From CAIWHR01 sp963726765 (GTDB lineage: Bacteria > Pseudomonadota > Gammaproteobacteria > Burkholderiales > Casimicrobiaceae), in assembly GCA_963726765.1 (NCBI GenBank), contig CAVSDH010000006.1, positions 62,001-126,000 on the forward strand: a DNA stretch of 64,000 nt, in the 5' to 3' direction. The notes beneath the pieces were generated by a model. It was not told the DNA's origin, did no database searches, and saw only the letters and a program-made list of their open reading frames with translations. The position numbers and the translations under genes are program-made. Shown here one piece after another: positions 44,282 to 54,326 of this stretch; positions within the stretch are counted from its first letter, which is position 1, and the number at the start of each line of letters is the position of its first letter.

Positions 44282-45118
44282 CTATTCGCCCATCTGCAAC
44301 AGCATGCCGTGTTCGCGCGCGTAGCGCATGGACCATCCGAAGAAGGCCGCGCCCAGCGCGAGGTAGACGACATTGAGGAGCGCCGCGGCCCAGAATGCGT
44401 TCCAGCGGAAGACGCCCTGCAGCAGCACGCCGCGCATTCCCTCGAACACGTGCGCCGACGGCGTCGCCCACGCGATCCCCTGCATCCATCCCGGCAGCAC
44501 GTCCACCGGATAATAGACTCCCGACACCGGCGCGACGATGAAGATCGCGGCCCACGCGAGCTCCTCCGCGCCAAGGCCGAGCCGCAGGATCATTCCCGAC
44601 ATTGCGAGCCCTATCGCCCAGCCGAACACGAGCAGGTTCGCGAAGAACGCGAGCAGCGGGAAGCCGAGCGAGAAGATCGAATAGCGGAACAGCAGCCAGG
44701 CGAAGACGCACGCGCCGCCGACGCCGATCAGCGCGCGCAGGATGCTCATCGCGAGCTGGCCGGCGATGTATTCGGGCAGCGTCAACGGGGACACGAACAG
44801 GTTGCCGAGATTGCGCGCGTAGAGCTCTTCGATGAACGTCAGCGAGACGCCGAGCTGGCCGCGGAAGAGCACGTCCCACAGCAGCACGGCGCCGATGAAG
44901 AAACCCGGCGCGTCCTTCAGGAAATTGTTGGTCGGCGCGAGGTAGAGCGTGACGAACGCCCACACGACCATCGTCACCGTCGGGTAGTACATCATCGACA
45001 CGATGCGTGTCCACGACTTGAGGATGAGGTATGCATGGCGCCGCAGCACCGCGCGGACGCGGCGCAGCGACGCCGCAGTGCCCGTGTGCTGCGCCACCGC
45101 CGGCGCCGTCGTGATCAC
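44282..45118 (-). CDS. ABC-2 type exporter permease
   Basis: The 278-residue inner-membrane protein has six hydrophobic segments and the ABC-2 layout, with PVSGVYYPVDVLPGWMQGIAWATPSAHVFEGMR near residue 205 split across the loop. GTG at 45118 overlaps the ATPase stop (GTGA), so they are coupled. NodJ-like and drug exporters share this arrangement. Substrate unknown. Confidence 0.86.
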   Translation of the reverse strand: MITTAPAVAQHTGTAASLRRVRAVLRRHAYLILKSWTRIVSMMYYPTVTMVVWAFVTLYLAPTNNFLKDAPGFFIGAVLLWDVLFRGQLGVSLTFIEELYARNLGNLFVSPLTLPEYIAGQLAMSILRALIGVGGACVFAWLLFRYSIFSLGFPLLAFFANLLVFGWAIGLAMSGMILRLGLGAEELAWAAIFIVAPVSGVYYPVDVLPGWMQGIAWATPSAHVFEGMRGVLLQGVFRWNAFWAAALLNVVYLALGAAFFGWSMRYAREHGMLLQMGE

Positions 45119-45897
45119 AGTGTCGCGATCTCTTCCGCTGCGCCGCCGGCGATGGGATCGCCGACGCGGCCGCGCGCGATGTCGAGGAACACTTCCTCGA
45201 GGTTCGCGCGCCCGTAGCGCGCCAGCAACGCCTGCGGCGAGCCCTGATCGACGACCCGGCCCTCGCGCAGCATGATCACGTCGTCGCACATCCGCTCGAC
45301 CTCGCCCATGTGATGCGACGCGAGCAGCATCGTGCACCCGGTGCGGTGCTGGTACTGTTCGAGGTAGGTGCGCATCCGGTCGCCGATGTCGGGATCGAGC
45401 GACGCCGTCGGCTCGTCCAGCAGCAGCACGTCGGGTTCGTTGATGACGGCCTTGGCGAGCGACACGCGCGTACGCTGGCCGGCCGACAGGCTGCCGTACG
45501 GCCGCTGCAGAAGCGCGACCAGATCGCATTCGGCGGCGACGGCGAGAATGCGATCGCGCGCGTTGCGCACGCCGTAGAGATCGGCGAACACCGCGAGGTT
45601 CTCGCGCACCGTGAGCCGTTTCGGGAGGTCGACGTACGGCGACGTGAAATTGAGCCGCGGCAGCACGCGATGGCGTTGCCTCGGCATCTCCGCGCCCAGC
45701 ACCGTCACCCGTCCCGCGGTAGGCGTCAGCACGCCGAGCAGCATCGAGAGCGTCGTCGTCTTGCCGGCCCCGTTTCCGCCGAGCAGCGCTGTCGTGGTGC
45801 CGCGACGAATCGAGAACGAAACGCCCTTGACGGCCTCGACCTTGCCGTAGTTCTTCCGGAGATCGGCGACGACGATGGCCGCGTCTGCGGGATTCAA
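45115..45897 (-). CDS. ABC exporter ATPase
   Basis: The 260-residue ATPase has Walker A GGNGAGKTTT (about 40-49), the signature SLSAGQRTRVSLAKA (Ala in place of the usual first Gly), Walker B DVLLLDEPTASLDPD and the H-loop ASHHMGEVE. It is of the NodI/ABC-2 class and precedes its permease. Confidence 0.88.
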   Translation of the reverse strand: MNPADAAIVVADLRKNYGKVEAVKGVSFSIRRGTTTALLGGNGAGKTTTLSMLLGVLTPTAGRVTVLGAEMPRQRHRVLPRLNFTSPYVDLPKRLTVRENLAVFADLYGVRNARDRILAVAAECDLVALLQRPYGSLSAGQRTRVSLAKAVINEPDVLLLDEPTASLDPDIGDRMRTYLEQYQHRTGCTMLLASHHMGEVERMCDDVIMLREGRVVDQGSPQALLARYGRANLEEVFLDIARGRVGDPIAGGAAEEIATL

Positions 45898-45943
45898 GGT
45901 CTCGAGGCTGTCAAGTCGACGTCGGCACGATCGGAATCATCGA

Positions 45944-46647
45944 TCAGCACTGCACCGTCTGCCGGCAGAATTGCGAAAGCTCGCGCACGACGGACGTGGG
46001 GCCGATCGGTGCCTTCGCCCTGCCCTGTCCGTACTCCATGTTGAGCTTGAAGTCGTATTTCGCGAAGAACGCGTCGAACTGCTCGGCGCCGACGGTGCCG
46101 ACCGCGGACAACCCGTCCGTCGCCGGGTCGTACTCGAGCAGGATCGCGGCCAGCGGCTGCGGCGCGGGGCCTTGCAGCACGCGCGCACCGCTCGCCGGAT
46201 CGTAGACGCTGTGGTCCGCGCAGCAATGGATGACGCGCGCGTCCGACGTCGCCGATTTTTGCGGCTGGTAGCGGATGAACGAGATGTCGCGCGTCGGGTA
46301 GGCGAGCTTGTGGGCGCAGATGGCCGAGAACGCGACGACGGCGCGACCCGGACCGACGCCGCCCTCCCACTCATAGGTCGCGCCATCCTCGCGCCGCAGC
46401 GTCGATGCGGCGGCAACCGGGCGCGCGAGCTTCAGGAGAAAGCACGGGGTTCCGGCAAACGGGTAGTGGAAGACGTAATTCGTCTCCGCGGCGATCGCGG
46501 CGACCTGCATCGGCGCACCGTGCCGGTCGACGAGACGCGTGCGCTCGTAGAGTCGGGGAGGCGACGCCGCCCATGCGCGGGCAGCGCGCCGAGGCCCGCA
46601 GCGCCCGAAACGACGGCGCAGGATTCCAGGAATTTTCGCCGCTCCAC
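45944..46647 (-). pseudogene. Tat-exported Rieske-type iron-sulfur protein, frameshifted
   Basis: GTG at 46647 (GGAGG nine bases ahead) starts a frame with a twin-Arg signal, ERRKFLESCAVVSGAAGLGA. The rest is in another frame and ends at 45944; one base seems to be missing near 46575-46590. The cluster ligands are CAH and CADH, with 28 residues between H and C, more than the usual 15 to 17. It resembles the Rieske subunit of bc1 or arsenite oxidase, but no partner subunit is present. Confidence 0.72.
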
Positions 46648-46859
46648 GGTCCATGCCTCCGATTCCAGAGTGTCGGCATCGAGCCGACTCGCGCTCTGTA
46701 GCCGCTGCATTGTACCGAGAAGTCGCCGTTGCGCAGCGCTGCGGTCCTGCTGTCCGCAGATCCGCTCGTCAGGGTTCAGCCGTCAGCACTCCGACCCGAA
46801 GGATGAACCTCCGCCAACGCCTTTCCCTACCTTGGGCCGCGACGACGCCCCCGGCGCGG

Positions 46860-48341
46860 TCAGCTGACGGTCTCCGGCTTGCCGAGTGACAGGTCCTTCA
46901 CGGGTTCGTCGAGATCCGATTCCGCTCGCGGTTGCCGCAGCGGAAGGCGAACCGTAAAGCTCGATCCGCGCGCCAGCTCCGATTCGACATCGATGCGCCC
47001 GCCATGCCGGCGCACGATCGATTCCGAAACCGACAGGCCAAGCCCGGTCCCCTTGCCGACGGGCTTCGTCGTGTAAAAAGGCTCGAAGATGTGCTTGAGG
47101 TTCTCCCGGGCGATGCCGCACCCGGTGTCCTGGATGGTGACCCACGCCTCGTCGGCCGAAGCGCCCGTCGAAATGCGGATGGTTCCGTTGCCCTCGATAG
47201 CCTGGCTAGCATTGACGATCAGATTGAGGAACACCTGCTGCAGGCGTGAAGGCATGCACTCGATGTCCGGCACGTCGCCGTAGTGCGTCTCGATGCACGC
47301 CTTGTACTTGATCTCGTTGTGCGCGATATTGAGCGCGCGCTCGAGCGCCTCGCGAAGATTGAGATGCTCCCAGATTTCGTCGGGACCGCCACGGGAGTAG
47401 CCCTTGACGTCCTGGGTGATGCGCTTGACGCGCATCAGGCCGTCCCGCGACTCGGCGATCAGCGCGAGCGCATCCTCCCGCATGAAGTCGAAATTGATGC
47501 GTTCGCGCATTTCGCGTGCACGCTCGCTCGACGCGGGCAGCCGGCCAGCTTCCTCGGCGTAGATCTCGACCAGGCCGAAAAGACTTCCGAGATACGATTC
47601 GAGCGTGCCTATATTCGACAGCACGAAGCCGATGGGATTGTTGATCTCGTGCGCGACTCCGGCGGCAAGCTGGCCGATCGACGCCAGCTTCTCGGACTGG
47701 ATCAGCTGGTCCTGCGCTTCGGAGAGTAGCGTGTTGATGCGTTGCATCGACGCATTGAGCGTCGAGAGCTCGAGGATTCGCGTATCGCGCTCCACGTGCA
47801 TGCGGTGGTTGGCGATCACGAGCGCGAGCAGGCTGGTCAGCGCCTGTCCGCGATTGAGGTCGTCGACCCGGTACCGCAGGCTTCCGGGTGCGCGATTCAC
47901 GGCAACCGCTCCGATGATCCGACCCTGTACCTCGAGAGGCCAGCACATCGCCGAGTGCGACTGCCGATCGCCGCGCTCGTTTCGCCGCAGCGGCAAACCG
48001 GTTTCGGCGACGTCGCCGTTGATCAGGATCGGTTCGCCCGTCGCCACCACGTGACCGAAGACGCCGATTCCCCGCGGCGGTCGGCTGCCGACGACCCCCG
48101 GCGGAAGATCGGTGCCGGCGACGATCTCGAGCAGGCCCTCCGCACCGTCGACGCAAAGCGCGATCGACCCGCTGGTGGCCCCGAACCCGGTCACGATGTG
48201 CTCGAGTATCGCCTGTTGCACCTGTCCCGGCTCGGCGCCGTTGGCCGCCGCCTGTCCCAGCTCGTAGAGCGCGCTGATCCAGGTGAAATCGGTCAGCTGC
48301 CCGGACGTTCGGGAACGGGGCGTCTTCGACTTCGCGCCCAT
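46860..48341 (-). CDS. GAF-domain sensor histidine kinase
   Basis: The 493-residue protein has a GAF domain (about 25-190, GIGVFGHVVATGEPILI), a short coiled helix, then a HisKA domain with the phospho-acceptor in AAGVAHEINNPIGF (about 235) and an HATPase_c domain with NLIVNASQAI, DTGCGI, FYTTKPVGKGTGLGL. There is no membrane segment, so it senses a cytoplasmic signal. Its ATG follows directly on the stop of the response regulator gene. Confidence 0.9.
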   Translation of the reverse strand: MGAKSKTPRSRTSGQLTDFTWISALYELGQAAANGAEPGQVQQAILEHIVTGFGATSGSIALCVDGAEGLLEIVAGTDLPPGVVGSRPPRGIGVFGHVVATGEPILINGDVAETGLPLRRNERGDRQSHSAMCWPLEVQGRIIGAVAVNRAPGSLRYRVDDLNRGQALTSLLALVIANHRMHVERDTRILELSTLNASMQRINTLLSEAQDQLIQSEKLASIGQLAAGVAHEINNPIGFVLSNIGTLESYLGSLFGLVEIYAEEAGRLPASSERAREMRERINFDFMREDALALIAESRDGLMRVKRITQDVKGYSRGGPDEIWEHLNLREALERALNIAHNEIKYKACIETHYGDVPDIECMPSRLQQVFLNLIVNASQAIEGNGTIRISTGASADEAWVTIQDTGCGIARENLKHIFEPFYTTKPVGKGTGLGLSVSESIVRRHGGRIDVESELARGSSFTVRLPLRQPRAESDLDEPVKDLSLGKPETVS

Positions 48342-48884
48342 TCACTCCTCCAGCAGCACGCCGCCGTCATCGCTCCAGCGGACGCGGGTGATCCCGGGCG
48401 TTTCGTCTTCAAGTCGCGCGAGTTCGTGCCGCTGACGGTCGATGACGCCCCTCTGCTGACGCACTTCGTCCGCCAATCGGCGATTCTCAAGCAGTAGCGA
48501 CCGGTGCTCGATGATCTGGCAGATGACGGTCCGGAGCTCCGGGTCCGACCACGGTTTGCTCACGAACCGGAAAATGCCGGCATCGTTGATCGCCCGCGCG
48601 ATCCCTTCCATGTCCGCGCAGGCGCTCAGCATCACGCGAGCCGTGTCGGGCTGCAGGCTCCTGATGCGCGTCAGAAGCGTGGCACCGTCCATTTCGGGCA
48701 TCCGGAAATCGGAAATCACCAGGTCGACCGGGTGGTCGCGCACGAAGGCAAGCGCCTGCGTCGGCGAAGTGAACGTGTTCAGGTGAAGATCCGGCATTGG
48801 CGGCGTCGCCGCCCGGTTGAGGCACATCCGGCGCAACGCGCTCAGAACATTCGGCTCGTCGTCGACGATGAGCATCTCGATCAT
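48342..48884 (-). CDS. Response regulator with coiled-coil tail
   Basis: The 180-residue protein has a REC domain: DDEPNVL at the start, the phospho-Asp in VDLVISDFRMPEMDG (about 58), a Ser in VMLSACAD and the Lys in VSKPW. A C-terminal helical segment (SLLLENRRLADEVRQQRG) may dimerise, as in RpfG-like regulators that lack the output domain. No DNA-binding domain is present. It precedes the GAF kinase in the operon. Confidence 0.9.
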   Translation of the reverse strand: MIEMLIVDDEPNVLSALRRMCLNRAATPPMPDLHLNTFTSPTQALAFVRDHPVDLVISDFRMPEMDGATLLTRIRSLQPDTARVMLSACADMEGIARAINDAGIFRFVSKPWSDPELRTVICQIIEHRSLLLENRRLADEVRQQRGVIDRQRHELARLEDETPGITRVRWSDDGGVLLEE

Positions 48885-49649
48885 GGCAATCTCCTATTTT
48901 CGACGCCTATGCGTTCCTGCGGTCCGCCTGGCAATCGAAATCGCGGCGGCGGGCTCGCTCCGAACGCTGCAAGCAACATGCCAGCCGGACGGGCGATGAT
49001 CCGTCAGTGAAATGATCGTCAAGCGAACGTGCGCCGCATCGCACCTGCGCACGTCTTTCCAGTCATGCGAATGAATCTCGTTTGCAGATGGGCCCGTGTC
49101 AATGAAGCCTTGGGGACGACTGTGCGTCGGATTTGCGTGCATGCTCATTGCGGCGCGGCCGTCGAAATGAGTCGGTGATGTGGCTGCGGCCGTCCGCCAA
49201 TTCTGACGGCGCGCGTGGGCGCGCGGGTGTGCCTAACACGCGGAGTCCGCAGTGGGCGTTCGGGAGACGGGGCGCGCGGGTGCGTCGGCGCGTCTCACCT
49301 TCAAGATCGTCATTCCGCCGGTCGTCTATCTCGAACGCGGTTCGGGAACGTGGCGAACGAACGATGCGCGAATGTTCATGGCCTCCGGCACGTTCGAGCA
49401 GCCGGAAAGCGAGGCCCCCGGCGGCAATCTCCCGTCGACGATCATCGGGGCCGGACGCGTGAAATCCGGAAGGTCGCCTCCGCCTGCCCTGACGTCGGTT
49501 CTTGCGACCCCGGGCACGGATGCGCGCAGCGAACCAGCGCCGGACGCACATGCCGGTCGCGTACTGTGCATGCCCTGATCCTGGGTTGCCGGCAAAGTCG
49601 TGCGTGGTCATCGGAGTTGCAGCTCGGGCAGGCGGACTTCGTTTCTCCC
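48885..49649. other. Long intergenic region with a possible gene fragment
   Basis: This 765-bp stretch separates the GAF kinase/regulator pair from the large hybrid kinase, both leftward. The only protein-like piece is a plus-strand frame at 49252-49578. I see no RNA gene or repeat. Confidence 0.4.
49252..49578 (+). CDS. Doubtful small protein or gene fragment
   Basis: This 108-residue frame contains a plausible beta-strand stretch, ARLTFKIVIPPVVYLERG, followed by GTFEQPESEAPGGN, as in fragments of secreted proteins. The rest is low-complexity. There is no signal peptide or clear ribosome site. It may be the relic of an exported protein. Confidence 0.3.
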   Translation: MGVRETGRAGASARLTFKIVIPPVVYLERGSGTWRTNDARMFMASGTFEQPESEAPGGNLPSTIIGAGRVKSGRSPPPALTSVLATPGTDARSEPAPDAHAGRVLCMP

Positions 49650-52600
49650 TCAGCTGCCCGCGGCTTCGGTTTCGCGGGCTTTCGAACGCAGCGCGGCAGA
49701 CGCGGCTTCGAAATCGAATGCGGCGATCCTCTCCAGCACGCGGTCACCCGCCGTGCCGAGCGCACTCCGCAGCAGCGCGGTCTCCCTGCGCGCCAGGTCC
49801 GCGGCGCCCACGTCGCCGGCGTCCAGCAGCCTCGCAAGACGAGCGATGACCTCGGCAAGGCGTTTCGCATCGACGACGACTTCCATGGCGGTCGTTTCGG
49901 TGCGCGCGCTCCCGAAGGGCTCCCTTGAGGGCGGCAACGCCTCGAGAAGCGCGCGGTAGAGATCCTGCGGATTCACGGGTTTGGCGATGAATCCGTTCAT
50001 GCCGGCGCGGGCGCAAGCCTCCCTGTCGTCGGCAAATACGTTGGCGGAGAGCGCCAGAATCGGGATGTTCTCCCGGCCCGGGATGGCGCGTATCGCACGC
50101 GCAGCCTGCAATCCGTCCATCCGCGGCATCTGAATGTCCATCAGGATCAGGTCGTACGAATGCATCCTGACAAGCGCGACTGCCGCTTCTCCGTCGCGCG
50201 CGACGTCCGCGGGCAGGCCGACGTCGCGAAGCAGTTCGAGCGCGACGTCGAGATTGACTTCGTTGTCTTCGACCAGCAGCAGGCGAGCTTCGCCGGTGCG
50301 CCCCCGCAGCCGGATCTCGGCGTCCCCGGCGTTTCCGGCGTTTCCGGAGTCGGCGAGCGCAGCCACGACGTGTCCGCGACCGACACGCGCCGTAAGCCAA
50401 AACGTGCTGCCACGACCGGGTTCGCTCGTCGCACCTGCGCTTCCGCCCATCAGCACCGCGAGCCGACGCGCGACGGCCAATCCGAGGCCGGTCCCGCCAT
50501 ACCGTCGCGTGGTGGACGCGTCGGCCTGCTCGAACGGCTCGAACAGCAACGGAAGCGTGTCCGCGGCGATTCCGATTCCGGTGTCCTCGACCTCGAAGCG
50601 CAGCACGACAGCGCCAAGCGCCTCCTCGGTCGCGCGGGCCCGAAGATGGATCGAGCCGCGTTCGGTAAACTTGACGGCGTTGCCGGCGTAATTGAGCAGC
50701 GCCTGCCGCAGGCGGATACGATCGCCTCGGATCCAGAAATCCGCGGGCTCGATGTCGACGACGATCTGAAGCCCTTTGGCTCGTGCCGGCTCCGCGATTA
50801 TTGTCCGGACGTCGTCGAGGAGCGTTTCCAGCGAGAAATCGGATTCCTCCAGCTGCAGTCGGTCGGCCTCGATCTTGGACAGGTCGAGTACGTCGTTGAT
50901 GATCGACAGCAGATGACTGACTGCGTGGTCGATGCTTTTCACCTGCTCGCGCTGCCTTGGCGTGAGGCCGTCGCGCCGCAGCAGGTGCGCGAGTCCGACG
51001 ATGGCGTTCATCGGCGTTCTGATCTCGTGGCTCATGTTGGCGAGAAAGGCGCTCTTGGCCCTGTTCGCGGCATCGGCCCGCTGGCGCGCCTCGGCAAGTT
51101 CGGCGGTTCGCGCTTCGACCAGCTCCTGCAGGTGGAGCCGGTGATGGTCGAGCTCCTCGCCGATGCGCTTCTTTTCGGAAATGTCCTCCTTGACCGAAAC
51201 GAAATGGGTGATCTCTCCCGACGGCGACCGGATCGGCGCGACATGCGCGAACTCGATGTATTCGCTGCCATCCTTGCGCCGGTTGTGGAACTGCCCCTTC
51301 CAGGACTGACCGTGCGCAAGCGACTTCCACATGTCGTCGTAGGTCTCCCGCGGCGTGTTGCCGGAATTGAGCAGCCTGGCGTTCTGGCCGAGCGCTTCGT
51401 CGCGGGTGTATCCGGTGATGCGGACGAACGCGTCGTTGACATATTCGATGCGGGCCTTGAGATCGGTAATGACGATGCTTTCCGGGCTTTGCTCGATCGC
51501 GAGCGAGAGCTTGCGCAGCTGGTTTTCCGCCGCAACCCGGTCCGTCACATCCACAAATGTGACCATCAGCTGGTCGCCGACGAACGTCCCGGATATTTCC
51601 ACCGTACGCACGTCGCCGTTCCTGCAGGAGACGCGGTATTCGGTGGGCTCGGTGGGCCTCTTGTCCTTGATCGCATTCCGCAACTCGGCGTTCCACGTCG
51701 CTTTCGCATAGAGCCGGTAGTCTTCCTCCGGATAGGCGAGCCGCCACCAGTCGTCAATGGTCTTCACGTTGTCGCCGGTGTAACCGAACGTCTTGGCGAA
51801 CCGCTCGTTATAGCCGCCGATCGTTCCATCCATCCCGATGAATGCCATCGGCAGCGGCGCGGCATCGAACAGCTGCCGGAACCGCACTTCACTCGCGCCC
51901 TGCGCAATTTCCGCTTCTTTCCGCCGCGTGATGAGCTCGGACATTATGGTGATGCCACCGACGCAGGCGTCGGCGCCGTACCACGGCCGGATTTCCCAGC
52001 GCAGCCAATCGACTTTTCCGTCGGCGCGCACGAACGGATCCTCGTCGCAGGATTCGGTCGCGCCCAAGAGGCATCGCCGGTGAATGTCCTTCCAGCGCTC
52101 GGGGATTTCTGGAAACACGTCGTAGTGGCTGCGCCCGACGACGTCAATTTCCGTCAGGCGGTAATCCTGCAGCCAGCGACGGCTGACGAAGACGTACCGC
52201 ATTTCGCGGTCCAGCATGCAGATCGCCGCGGGCGCATTCTCGATGAATAGACGCAGCTTCGCCTCCATCTCACGCAGCGCCAGGTCGATTGCCTTCCGCT
52301 CGGTAATGTCCTGGAGCGTGCCGAACGCGGAAACCGGACGACCTTCCGAAGACTCCGCCACGCTGCCTTTCACGTTCACCCATTTGGTCCTGTCGTCCAC
52401 CAGGATCCGGCATTCGATGTCACACGGCGCTCCGGCGATCGACGCATCCTTTGCGGCAATAACGCGCAAACGATCCTCGGGATGAACCCGGGCGAGAAAC
52501 CGTGCAAGACTCATCGCGGTTCCCTTGGCCGCACCCACGATCCGAAAGATCTCGTCCGAGCAGACCGTCTCGCCGGTCTCGAGGTCGATCTGCCAGTTTC

Positions 52601-54326
52601 CCAATTGCGCAATCGCTTGCGCGCGCGCGAGACTTGATTCGCTGTCTCGCAGCCGTTGCTCGGCCCGCTTGTACTCCGTGATGTCCCGGGAAATGTTGAA
52701 CACGCCGATCAGCTTGCCGCCGCTGTCGTACAACGGCGCCTTCGTGCTGGAGAACGTCCGGACGCCGTCGGCGGTGGTCAGCACGTCCTCGTTCAACATT
52801 GCGGTTTCGTCGGCCAGCACCCGGCGGTCCTGTGCCGCCAACTGGCGAGCTTCTTCAGGGCCGAAAACGTAGTTGGCGTCGCGCCCGAGCACCAGAGATG
52901 CCTCCTTACCGGCGAGCCGTGCCGCCTCGCGGTTGAAGAGCAGGTAACGGCCCTCGACATCCTTGGCGGTGATCGTGTCGGTCGACGCATTGGCAATGGC
53001 GTTGAGCAAGCGCAACGCGGTGAGCTTTTCCTCCTGCACCGCGGCCAGTCGTACCGATGCGGAGAGGGAATGCGCCTGGTGCAGCGCCATCGCTCCGGCA
53101 CCGACGCAGATCAGCGACAAAAGGCCCGTCAGCACGATCCACATCGAGTCGGGCACCGCGCCCGCGTAGATCTCGGACCGATCCATTTTGACCACGAGGA
53201 ACCAATCGGTTCCGGGAATGGCAAGGACCGTGCCGATGATCGGCACGTTGCGATAGTCGCTTCCTTCCAGGACCATGTCGGCATCCGCCGCACCGCGCGC
53301 CACCTGCGCAGCGAGGCCGCGTCCCTGCACGGACATGCGCAACCCGGCACCGTGATCGCCCCAGTGCCGCAGGTCGCTCAGGAATTCGATTTCGTCGCCC
53401 GCTCGGCGGATGAGAAACGCCTCGCCCGATTCACTCGGCGCCGGCCACTTCCCAAGCCGCGCGAAGGGTTTCATCTCGGGGTTGGTGCGCAGCACGACCG
53501 TCGGACCGTATTCTCCGTTGACAATCGGAAGCTGCGCGATGAAGTCAAGGTGGATGCGGCCAACTTCATCGCGATAGGGCCCGACGTGCCGGATATCGTT
53601 CTTCGAGTCGCTCGTGCGCGTGGCCCCGCGCAGCACGGAAGGCATGTCGAGACTCGCAGCTGCCGATGCCCAGATCGGCGCGCCGTCATCGTTCAGCAGC
53701 AGGACCGAGTCGAATCCGTTTACTCGTCCGAAATCGTCCAACGACCCCTGAAGCACCGTGAGGCTCGCCGCATCGCCGCGGTCACGCCAACGTTGGTAGA
53801 GCTCCGACCAGTACCGGTTGGTGTTCACGAAACGCGCGTTCGCATACCGCTCGCTCATCCAGTCGAGGATCTGCTCGCGCTTGAGCATGGCGATCGCGCG
53901 AATTCGCGTGATTTCCTTCTCCCGGTCCTGCTTGTAATCGTGCACCACGGCAAACACGGTGATCACGGTGATGACCAGCGTGAAAAATGCCAGGGGGACG
54001 CGCATCGAGCGCAATCCGGCAGACGAAATGAGAGACCGGGAGGCGCCCTCGGGCAGGCGGCGCATCAATCTATAAAGCAGCAGCGACGTCACCACCACGA
54101 ACGCCCAGCCCTTCGCGCTGCTTGCGAACGCTATCTGCGACGGATCAGTGAAGAGCCATACAACCCCATAGTCGGAGAGCAGGATCCACAGCGCCGAAAA
54201 CGAGGCATAGAGCAGAACGATCCCACTGATCGAGCGCGGCATGCGGGACGATGATCCGCCGGAAATCGCGGGCGGCGACTCGGGTGTCATGCGTCGTGGG
54301 CCGGTGCGCCAAGCGTCGCCATGCAT
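49650..54326 (-). CDS. Large hybrid sensor histidine kinase with five PAS domains
   Basis: The 1,558-residue membrane protein has hydrophobic segments at about 33-53, 68-90 and 110-130, a periplasmic sensor domain to about 390, and a further helix at about 400. Five PAS/PAC units follow (about 450-1090; MITVxV-like starts are seen at STDTITAKDVEG, LGNWQIDLETG, APAAICMLDREM, APLPMAFIGMDG, SPESIVITDLKA). Then come HisKA (FLANMSHEIRTPMN), HATPase_c (DTGIGIA, GGTGLGLAVA), REC (LILMDIQMPRMDG) and a helical tail resembling Hpt but with no His. Its start abuts the HD-GYP gene. Confidence 0.9.
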   Translation of the reverse strand: MHGDAWRTGPRRMTPESPPAISGGSSSRMPRSISGIVLLYASFSALWILLSDYGVVWLFTDPSQIAFASSAKGWAFVVVTSLLLYRLMRRLPEGASRSLISSAGLRSMRVPLAFFTLVITVITVFAVVHDYKQDREKEITRIRAIAMLKREQILDWMSERYANARFVNTNRYWSELYQRWRDRGDAASLTVLQGSLDDFGRVNGFDSVLLLNDDGAPIWASAAASLDMPSVLRGATRTSDSKNDIRHVGPYRDEVGRIHLDFIAQLPIVNGEYGPTVVLRTNPEMKPFARLGKWPAPSESGEAFLIRRAGDEIEFLSDLRHWGDHGAGLRMSVQGRGLAAQVARGAADADMVLEGSDYRNVPIIGTVLAIPGTDWFLVVKMDRSEIYAGAVPDSMWIVLTGLLSLICVGAGAMALHQAHSLSASVRLAAVQEEKLTALRLLNAIANASTDTITAKDVEGRYLLFNREAARLAGKEASLVLGRDANYVFGPEEARQLAAQDRRVLADETAMLNEDVLTTADGVRTFSSTKAPLYDSGGKLIGVFNISRDITEYKRAEQRLRDSESSLARAQAIAQLGNWQIDLETGETVCSDEIFRIVGAAKGTAMSLARFLARVHPEDRLRVIAAKDASIAGAPCDIECRILVDDRTKWVNVKGSVAESSEGRPVSAFGTLQDITERKAIDLALREMEAKLRLFIENAPAAICMLDREMRYVFVSRRWLQDYRLTEIDVVGRSHYDVFPEIPERWKDIHRRCLLGATESCDEDPFVRADGKVDWLRWEIRPWYGADACVGGITIMSELITRRKEAEIAQGASEVRFRQLFDAAPLPMAFIGMDGTIGGYNERFAKTFGYTGDNVKTIDDWWRLAYPEEDYRLYAKATWNAELRNAIKDKRPTEPTEYRVSCRNGDVRTVEISGTFVGDQLMVTFVDVTDRVAAENQLRKLSLAIEQSPESIVITDLKARIEYVNDAFVRITGYTRDEALGQNARLLNSGNTPRETYDDMWKSLAHGQSWKGQFHNRRKDGSEYIEFAHVAPIRSPSGEITHFVSVKEDISEKKRIGEELDHHRLHLQELVEARTAELAEARQRADAANRAKSAFLANMSHEIRTPMNAIVGLAHLLRRDGLTPRQREQVKSIDHAVSHLLSIINDVLDLSKIEADRLQLEESDFSLETLLDDVRTIIAEPARAKGLQIVVDIEPADFWIRGDRIRLRQALLNYAGNAVKFTERGSIHLRARATEEALGAVVLRFEVEDTGIGIAADTLPLLFEPFEQADASTTRRYGGTGLGLAVARRLAVLMGGSAGATSEPGRGSTFWLTARVGRGHVVAALADSGNAGNAGDAEIRLRGRTGEARLLLVEDNEVNLDVALELLRDVGLPADVARDGEAAVALVRMHSYDLILMDIQMPRMDGLQAARAIRAIPGRENIPILALSANVFADDREACARAGMNGFIAKPVNPQDLYRALLEALPPSREPFGSARTETTAMEVVVDAKRLAEVIARLARLLDAGDVGAADLARRETALLRSALGTAGDRVLERIAAFDFEAASAALRSKARETEAAGS

